A stretch of DNA of 10,263 nucleotides from Bacillota bacterium. GTDB lineage: Bacteria; Bacillota_E; Symbiobacteriia; JAMDAP01. This document shows, piece by piece, positions 5,883 to 10,263 of the stretch; position 1 is the first letter of the stretch; each line of letters opens with the position of its first letter. A program made the translations under genes and the position numbers. A model generated the notes under the pieces. The model did not search any database. It had not been told where the DNA came from and saw only the letters and a list, made by a program, of their open reading frames with translations. The DNA is taken from contig JAMDAP010000034.1 of assembly GCA_023484675.1 (NCBI GenBank), positions 1 to 10,263 on the forward strand. The letters run 5' to 3'.

Positions 5883-6890
5883 ATGACGTTACCAAATCTA
5901 CAGATTGGTGCGAGAGCGGCCCGCTATTGCATCGTTCAGGGTGGAATGTCCATCCGTATCGCTCTGCACAACCTGGTGGCGGCTGTCGCCAATGCTGGTG
6001 GGGTCGGCACCATTGGTGGCATGGGCATCTCGCCCTCCGAACTGAGAGACGAGATCCGTCAGACACGTAAGCTGACCGACGGCGTCTTTGGCGTGAACCT
6101 GATGTACGCCGGATATCTGTTCGACCGGCTACTTGACGTGTGTATCGAGGAAATGGTGGACTTCGTTGCAATTGGCGCCGGCTTTGCCCGGGGCCCTTTC
6201 CAGAAACTTGCCGCCCACGGCATCTCAGCTCTGGCCATCATCTCGTCCCCTAAGGCGGCGCGCATCGCCGCACGGACGGAGGGCGTCACGGGCGTGGTGG
6301 TGGAGAGTGGCCAGGCGGGAGGCCACCTGGGGCCCGAGGACCCCAACATTTCGACCTGGGACCTATTCCCGGCTGTGTTCCAAACTCTGCGGGAGTACAA
6401 GTACGGGGGCCCGGTGATCGCCGCCGGCGGCATCCTGCACCGGGAGGACATCGATCGCGCCCTGGCTATGGGGGCGGACGGGGTCCAGATGGGTATTCGC
6501 TTTGCGATGACCGAAGAATCGGCGGCGTCCCCGGCCATGAAGCAGGCTTGGCTGACGGCCACGGGGAGCCAGGTGGAGGACTGGAGCCCTACCGGCATGG
6601 CATCGCGCGCCATCGTCCCCCACACCCCGGATCTGTTGCCGCGAGTCGATGACGTCAAAGTCCATTGCGTCCATTGCCTGAAAGTGTGCCGGCATCGGGA
6701 AGACCACTCGGTCAGCCACTGCATCAACAAGGCTCTGACCAACGCCCAGCAGGGCGACGTGGTGAACGGGCTGGTTTTTTGTGGTCCACGGGTGGGCGAG
6801 ATCCACGACATCTTGCCCGCGGGCGAGATCATCCGCCGGCTGGTGGGCAGTTCGATACAAGCTCGGGGTTGGGACCCGGCGGTGGTGTGA
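5883..6890 (+). CDS. Nitronate monooxygenase-like FMN flavoprotein
   Basis: A 335-residue TIM-barrel flavoprotein of the nitronate monooxygenase/2-nitropropane dioxygenase family, which binds FMN and in characterised members oxidises alkyl nitronates. Motifs in order: IVQGGM (17-22), GGVGTIGGMG, GVNLMYA, the VVESGQAGGHLG loop with the family catalytic-type His at 148, VIAAGGI and GADGVQMGIRF. The last two form the phosphate-binding part of the barrel. Near the C-terminus is a Cys group, C262, C265, C269 and C280, with C300 after it; this is typical of a Clostridia-type subgroup and may bind a metal or Fe-S cluster. The ATG at 5883 matches the family start; the frame is open to 5781 but that part is not family-like and there is no strong ribosome site, so the start is moderately sure. 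Members of this subgroup are often misannotated; enoyl-ACP reductase FabK is a related alternative. Confidence 0.88.
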   Translation: MTLPNLQIGARAARYCIVQGGMSIRIALHNLVAAVANAGGVGTIGGMGISPSELRDEIRQTRKLTDGVFGVNLMYAGYLFDRLLDVCIEEMVDFVAIGAGFARGPFQKLAAHGISALAIISSPKAARIAARTEGVTGVVVESGQAGGHLGPEDPNISTWDLFPAVFQTLREYKYGGPVIAAGGILHREDIDRALAMGADGVQMGIRFAMTEESAASPAMKQAWLTATGSQVEDWSPTGMASRAIVPHTPDLLPRVDDVKVHCVHCLKVCRHREDHSVSHCINKALTNAQQGDVVNGLVFCGPRVGEIHDILPAGEIIRRLVGSSIQARGWDPAVV

Positions 6891-6896
6891 CGTACT

Positions 6897-6916
6897 CCGC
6901 TGATTGAAGTCAGCGG
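6897..6916. repeat. Small inverted repeat between the flavoprotein gene and dusB
   Basis: CCGCTGA (6897-6903) and TCAGCGG (6910-6916) form a perfect 7-bp stem around a 6-base loop, 5 bases before the GGAGGG ribosome site of dusB. There is no T-run, so it is unlikely to stop transcription; it may shape the leader or stabilise the message. Confidence 0.5.
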
Positions 6917-6936
6917 CATTGGAGGGTGCATGCTGA

Positions 6937-7971
6937 ATGGTTTTGAAACCTCTTCAGATAGGACCCGTCACCATCGACAACCCACTGATCTCGCCGCCCA
7001 TGGCCGGCGTGACCAACCTGGCCTTCCGCCGCATCCTGCGAGAGCACGGCGTGGGCTTGGTCAGCGCGGAAATGGTTAGCGACATGGGCCTTTTGCACAG
7101 CACGGCGGAGACCTTCCGCCTCATGCGCCTTGACCCCGATGAGCACCCCGTCAGCATCCAGCTCTTTGGCGGCGATCCGGCCAGCATGGCCAAGGCGGCC
7201 AGGCTGGTGGCCGGGACGGGCTGCGACATCATCGATATCAACATGGGCTGCCCGGCCCCCAAGATCACCAAAGGGAGCGGCGGGTCAGCTTTGCTGAAGG
7301 AGCCGGACGTGGCGGAGGCCATCGTAGCTGCCGTGGCCGACGCCGTGGCGCCCATCCCGGTCACGGTCAAGATGCGGACCGGCTGGGACCAGGACAGCGT
7401 TGTTGCGCCGCAGCTGGCACCGCGGCTGGAGCGGGCCGGAGCCCGTATGATCACCATCCACGGGCGCACCAAGGCCCAGGCTTATGCGGGCCATGCAGAT
7501 TGGAGCCTGATCCGCCAGGTCAAGGAGGCCGTGTCCGTTCCCGTCGTCGGCAACGGCGACGTCTGGACCCCCGAAGCCGCCGTCCGACTGCTGGCTGAAA
7601 CCGGCTGTGACGGCATTGCCATCGCCCGGCCCGCCCTCGGCAACCCCTGGATCTTCAGCCGCACCCTGCACTATCTCCGCACTGGAGAGCTCCTCCCCGA
7701 ACCGACGCGGGAAGAGCGCATCCTTACTGCGGTTCGTCATCTCGGCCTGCTTGTGGAGATCAAGGGCGAGTACATCGGTGTGCGGGAGATGCGCAAGCAC
7801 GCCACCTGGTACGTCAAGGGACTGTCCGGGGCGGCGGTCATGCGCACGCACGTCAACGAGGCCGAAACCCAGGTTGAAATGGAGGCCTTGCTACGATCCA
7901 TGCTGGAAGGGTCGGATGAAAGAGATAGCGGGGACGATGCTAACGTCAGCCCCGCCTCTTGCCGGCTCTAG
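6937..7971 (+). CDS. dusB: tRNA-dihydrouridine synthase B
   Basis: An FMN- and NADPH-dependent enzyme that reduces uridine to dihydrouridine in tRNA. The 344-residue length fits the family (about 320-350). An FMN-binding N-terminus SPPMAGVTNLAFR (19-31) is followed by VSAEMV and QLFGGDP, then NMGCPAPK (102-109) with the catalytic C105. KMRTGW, IHGRTK, VVGNGDV and a GxAIARPALGNPWIF segment complete the barrel with its FMN phosphate site. A helical tRNA-binding domain follows from about residue 245 (RHLGLLVEIKGEYIGVREMRKHATWYVKG). The start ATG at 6937 has GGAGGG 10 bases ahead; an out-of-frame ATG at 6930 is nearer but opens no long frame. The gap to the flavoprotein gene is 46 bases, so the two may be cotranscribed. 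The usual partner greA is absent from the region directly after it. Confidence 0.95.
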   Translation: MVLKPLQIGPVTIDNPLISPPMAGVTNLAFRRILREHGVGLVSAEMVSDMGLLHSTAETFRLMRLDPDEHPVSIQLFGGDPASMAKAARLVAGTGCDIIDINMGCPAPKITKGSGGSALLKEPDVAEAIVAAVADAVAPIPVTVKMRTGWDQDSVVAPQLAPRLERAGARMITIHGRTKAQAYAGHADWSLIRQVKEAVSVPVVGNGDVWTPEAAVRLLAETGCDGIAIARPALGNPWIFSRTLHYLRTGELLPEPTREERILTAVRHLGLLVEIKGEYIGVREMRKHATWYVKGLSGAAVMRTHVNEAETQVEMEALLRSMLEGSDERDSGDDANVSPASCRL

Positions 7972-8198
7972 TCGATCGTGGCCTGTTCCTCGTCCTGTAG
8001 GCCCTGCAGCCGTTGATCAGGTCCGGAAAGAGGGTTACGTCTACGGCCGTGACCCTCATTTCTTTCCCCTCCAGGGCCAGCTCGTGGGCCAGCCGAACAG
8101 CCTGGGCGCAACGGGGACAGCGGCCGAAATATCGTCACGGCACAGCTTCCAATGTAGATATTGCCCAGGTTGATGTCAAACTCCGGCTGCCCTCGCAT
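7968..8198 (-). pseudogene. Frame-broken thioredoxin-like remnant
   Basis: On the minus strand, three frames must be joined to get a sensible protein. One frame begins at ATG 8198 with MRGQPEFDINLGNIYIG. A second, starting around 8134, reads YFGRCPRCAQAVRLAHEL, with a CPRC redox-type motif at 8108-8119, and then a stretch ending VTAVDVTLFPDL. The first frame then resumes with RLQGLQDEEQATID and a stop at 7968-7970. The CxxC, the following helix and the VxxVDVxxFPDL strand fit the start of a thioredoxin fold, but no frame is open through all of it and no ribosome site precedes the ATG. It ends in the overlap with the dusB stop (CTAG). It could be a decayed gene or the product of two assembly indels; which one cannot be told here. 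Confidence 0.45.
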
Positions 8199-8237
8199 AT
8201 TGCTTGCAGGCCTTGGAAAGATTTGATAGACTAGCGT

Positions 8238-8257
8238 TGTACACAAAACTGTGCACA
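8238..8257. promoter_or_regulatory. Dyad, possible operator upstream of the HTH regulator
   Basis: TGTACAC (8238-8244) and GTGCACA (8251-8257) form an inverted repeat with one mismatch and a 6-base spacer, centred 35 bases before the regulator's GTG. TTGATA at 8223-8228 could be a -35 box overlapping its left side, but no good -10 follows. Size and place suit binding by a dimeric regulator, perhaps the protein encoded just downstream. Confidence 0.45.
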
Positions 8258-8282
8258 TGCGTCAGTGGCGGAGGCGAATACC

Positions 8283-8816
8283 GTGGACCGGGACTTTATC
8301 CGCATCGGCGACAAGATCATCAGCCGCCGCAAGATCGACGATGTGGTCAGCCGCATCCTGGAGCTGCGCTTTCAGGGCTTCTCCCAGCAAGAAGTGGCCG
8401 ACCGCCTTCGCCTTGACCGAACCTTGATCTCTCGTCTGGAGAGCATCGGCGAGTTGCGCAAGGGCGCCACCATCGCCGTGGTCGGGTTTCCCATCCTGAA
8501 TAAAGACGAGATTCGCCACGTCGCCGAGGAGGAGGGGGCGGACTACGTCTTCCTGCTCAACGAGGGGGAACGCCGCGCCTTCCTGGAGAAGCGGGACGGC
8601 CTCAAGGTATTCAACGAAGTTATGGAGCTGGTAGCACACGTCCGGCAGTACGACGTGGTCATCTTGCTCGTCTCCGACAAGCGCATGGGCATCATCGGCG
8701 CCCTTCTGGACCGCGAGGTGGTGCCTTTCGAAATCGGCAAGTCGCCGATCGAGGAAGACAAGTACGTCGATCCAGACCAACTCCGCGCCCTGATTGCCGG
8801 CGTGCGGATCAAGTAA
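8283..8816 (+). CDS. HTH-type transcriptional regulator upstream of the acyl-ACP reductase-like gene
   Basis: A 177-residue protein. Residues 18-54 form a helix-turn-helix: IDDVVSRILELRFQGFSQQEVADRL, followed by a recognition helix LDRTLISRLESIG. The rest is an alpha/beta domain of unknown ligand: strand TIAVVGFPIL (63-72), strand ADYVFLLNEGE, strand YDVVILLVSDK, then VVPFEIGKSP and a short helical end. It resembles a small-molecule-sensing C-terminal domain, but I do not recognise the family. GTG at 8283 is chosen because GGAGG at 8270-8274 stands 8 bases before it; the frame is open to GTG 8265, but that start would overlap the ribosome site. It is followed after 65 bases by the reductase-like gene, so it probably controls that gene and itself. 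A GC-rich self-complementary stretch (GGCGCC twice) lies between the two. The ligand may be a fatty acyl derivative, judging by the neighbour only. Confidence 0.82.
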   Translation: MDRDFIRIGDKIISRRKIDDVVSRILELRFQGFSQQEVADRLRLDRTLISRLESIGELRKGATIAVVGFPILNKDEIRHVAEEEGADYVFLLNEGERRAFLEKRDGLKVFNEVMELVAHVRQYDVVILLVSDKRMGIIGALLDREVVPFEIGKSPIEEDKYVDPDQLRALIAGVRIK

Positions 8817-8881
8817 CGCCGTAGGCGCCTGCTGTGTCGCCGCCGCGGCGCCCACGTCTCGCTTTAATGAGGAGGTTTGCC

Positions 8882-10024
8882 GTGGAAACGGGTGCCCTCG
8901 CGTTCATGGTCCATCCTCTGGACGTCAGCTACTATGCCAGCAAGTTCCCGTTCGCCCAACGCCTGCCCGACTCCGTGCTGGAGGGTGTCGGGCGATTCCT
9001 GCCGCCGCTCAAGGTGGCTCGCATTCGCGGCGTGGAATCGGAGCACAACCAGGCGGAGGGCTGGTTCGTGGGCTGTACCCTCACCAGCCGCCAGATGCTC
9101 ACCCTTCCCGAGCCCTTCGTCCTGCACAAGATCATCCAGACGGGTAAGCTGGCTGAGCGCCTTGGCGCCCGAATCCTGGGCCTTGGCGCCTTTACCAAGG
9201 TGGTCGGGGACGCCGGCATCACCGTGGCCAAGAACCTCCAGATCCCGGTCACTACGGGCAACAGCTACACCGTCGCCACGGGGCTCGAGGAGACGCGCCG
9301 CGCCGCCGTAGTTATGGGCCACGACCTGGCCACTTGCGAGGTGGCAGTGGTGGGCGCCACCGGCTCCATCGGATCGGTCGCGGCCCAGATCCTGGCCCGC
9401 GAGGTACGTCACCTGACCCTCGTCGGCCGGGATGAGCGAAAGCTGGACCGACTGGCCCGCACGATCACCGGACGCACCGGCCTGGTGCCCAAGGTCACCG
9501 TTAACCTTCGCCAGGCCCTGTCTCGGGCCGACGTCATCCTCTCCAGTTCCAGCGCCGTGGACGCCATTATCCAGCCCGAGGACCTGAAACCGGGGGCTGT
9601 GGTCTGCGACCTGGCCCGTCCGCGCGATGTGGCGGCGCAGGTGGCGGAAGCCCGCGACGACGTGCTGGTCCTCGATGGCGGCGTGGTGGCTGTCCCCGGC
9701 GACCACGTGGACCTCGGCTTCAACTTCGGTTTTCCACCCGGCACGGTGATGGCCTGCATGGCCGAGACCATGATCCTGGCCTTGGAAAACCGCTATGAAT
9801 CCTTTACGCTGGGGCGCGACCTCACTGTGGAGCAGGTGGACGAGATCGCCGCCCTGGCCGTCAAACACGGCTTCCGCACCACCGGCTTTCGCAGCTTTGA
9901 GCGGGCCCTTACGGAGCAGGAGGTAGAGCGCATCCGCGCCAACGCCCAGCGCCGGTCCACGGGCGCGGCGCCGCTCCGCCCCCGGCCGGCCGAGGTTGCG
10001 GCCAACCCTGCTCTGGCGGACTGA
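8882..10024 (+). CDS. Acyl-ACP reductase-like NAD(P)-dependent oxidoreductase
   Basis: A 380-residue protein that resembles cyanobacterial long-chain acyl-ACP reductase (AAR), which reduces acyl-ACP to fatty aldehyde with NADPH. Shared features, by memory of that family: FMVHPLD at 8-14, GLGAFTKVV (100-108), TTGNSYT (124-130), a Rossmann start VAVVGATGSIGS (154-165) with VGRDERKLDR as the strand that follows, VLDGGVV (263-269) and MACMAE (290-295). C292 in the last motif corresponds to the Cys that forms the acyl-enzyme in AAR. The C-terminal part EQVDEIAALAVKHGF matches the AAR C-terminal helix. It is longer than AAR (about 340) by a Pro/Ala-rich tail from 355. GTG at 8882 has GGAGGT five bases before it. 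It is downstream of the HTH gene, so likely one operon. Similar proteins are often annotated as shikimate dehydrogenase-like; activity here is untested. Confidence 0.78.
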   Translation: METGALAFMVHPLDVSYYASKFPFAQRLPDSVLEGVGRFLPPLKVARIRGVESEHNQAEGWFVGCTLTSRQMLTLPEPFVLHKIIQTGKLAERLGARILGLGAFTKVVGDAGITVAKNLQIPVTTGNSYTVATGLEETRRAAVVMGHDLATCEVAVVGATGSIGSVAAQILAREVRHLTLVGRDERKLDRLARTITGRTGLVPKVTVNLRQALSRADVILSSSSAVDAIIQPEDLKPGAVVCDLARPRDVAAQVAEARDDVLVLDGGVVAVPGDHVDLGFNFGFPPGTVMACMAETMILALENRYESFTLGRDLTVEQVDEIAALAVKHGFRTTGFRSFERALTEQEVERIRANAQRRSTGAAPLRPRPAEVAANPALAD

Positions 10025-10064
10025 ATTACCTTCGCCTGAGTACCCGGCTATCCGGCAATACCTT

Positions 10065-10104
10065 CTGAGCCCTTCGCCGCACGGCGAAGGGCTCAGTCTA
10101 TTAT
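10065..10104 (+). terminator. Intrinsic terminator after the acyl-ACP reductase-like gene
   Basis: CTGAGCCCTTCGCCG (10065-10079) is an exact inverted copy of 10082-10096, giving 14-15 bp with a very tight loop. It is followed by TCTATTAT, a mixed T-tract. It is 40 bases after the stop of the plus-strand gene. Confidence 0.88.
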
Positions 10105-10127
10105 CGTGTTGGCAGGCAGGCGGTTTC

Positions 10128-10157
10128 TTGACAAGAGAGAGGGGACTCGCCTATAAT
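10128..10157 (+). promoter_or_regulatory. Near-consensus sigma-A promoter
   Basis: TTGACA (10128-10133) and TATAAT (10152-10157), both perfect matches to the housekeeping consensus, are separated by 18 bases. The start of transcription would be near 10164. It drives a gene that begins at or after the window's end. Confidence 0.82.
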
Positions 10158-10207
10158 AACCATCACGAAAAACCTGAAAATTGGGCGCCTCATTACGACG
10201 CCGAGTC

Positions 10208-10236
10208 AGTGCCAAGGCCCAGTGTCTGGCACTTTT
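10208..10236 (+). terminator. Terminator-like hairpin in the leader after the promoter
   Basis: AGTGCCA (10208-10214) and TGGCACT (10227-10233) form a perfect 7-bp stem with a 12-base loop, followed by TTTT and a further T-rich patch. It lies about 45 bases after the predicted transcription start, and the window ends shortly after. It may be an attenuator for the next gene, or the end of a small RNA of about 70-75 bases. The ATG at 10261-10263 has no clear ribosome site and is not claimed as a start. Confidence 0.5.
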
Positions 10237-10263
10237 GGTTTGTTACCCGGCGTGGCGTAAATG

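Noticed and set aside
8262..8855. Minus-strand open frame of 197 codons opposite the HTH gene
   Set aside because: Antisense shadow; the plus-strand frame has the ribosome site and an HTH motif.
8864..9868. Minus-strand open frame of 334 codons opposite the reductase-like gene
   Set aside because: Shadow of the AAR-like frame; low-complexity translation with no recognisable motif.

Overview
The window is GC-rich chromosomal DNA with strong GGAGG-type ribosome binding sites, frequent GTG starts and compact intrinsic terminators. The gene set (GlpD, DusB, a UPF0173 hydrolase, a nitronate monooxygenase-type flavoprotein, a single-cluster ferredoxin) and the coat-like small proteins suggest a high-GC, probably spore-forming Firmicute of the Symbiobacterium/Thermaerobacter/Limnochorda/Moorella kind. 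This placement is inferred from gene content and style; no rRNA or marker gene is present.

Layout. Bases 1-1035 hold the C-terminal part of glycerol-3-phosphate dehydrogenase (glpD), facing a 57-residue membrane protein on the minus strand, with a two-way hairpin between them. Next is a 78-residue zinc-ribbon protein (+). It converges on a Pro/Gly/Met-rich 116-residue protein (-), separated by a perfect stem of at least 16 bp. A membrane-anchored PAS protein (+) then converges on a receiver-domain protein (-) that carries an unusual Cys-rich N-terminus. From 3924 a ferredoxin and an unrecognised 126-residue protein form a two-gene operon. They are followed by a small Sm-like-fold protein (+), a strong terminator and a UPF0173 metallo-beta-lactamase-fold hydrolase (-).

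The right half is mostly plus strand: a nitronate monooxygenase-like flavoprotein and dusB, then a frame-broken thioredoxin-like remnant on the minus strand. After these comes a pair made of an HTH regulator and a homologue of cyanobacterial long-chain acyl-ACP reductase. A dyad that could be an operator lies just upstream of the regulator. The window closes with a strong terminator, a near-consensus sigma-A promoter and a leader with a terminator-like hairpin, belonging to whatever gene follows.

Most of the window is housekeeping or small accessory genes. The parts most worth a second look are the regulator/acyl-ACP-reductase-like pair with its dyad, the Cys-rich receiver protein opposite a kinase-less PAS protein, the thioredoxin remnant, and the coat-like repeat protein with a possible sporulation-sigma -10 element. 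No CRISPR array, insertion sequence, tRNA or rRNA was seen.
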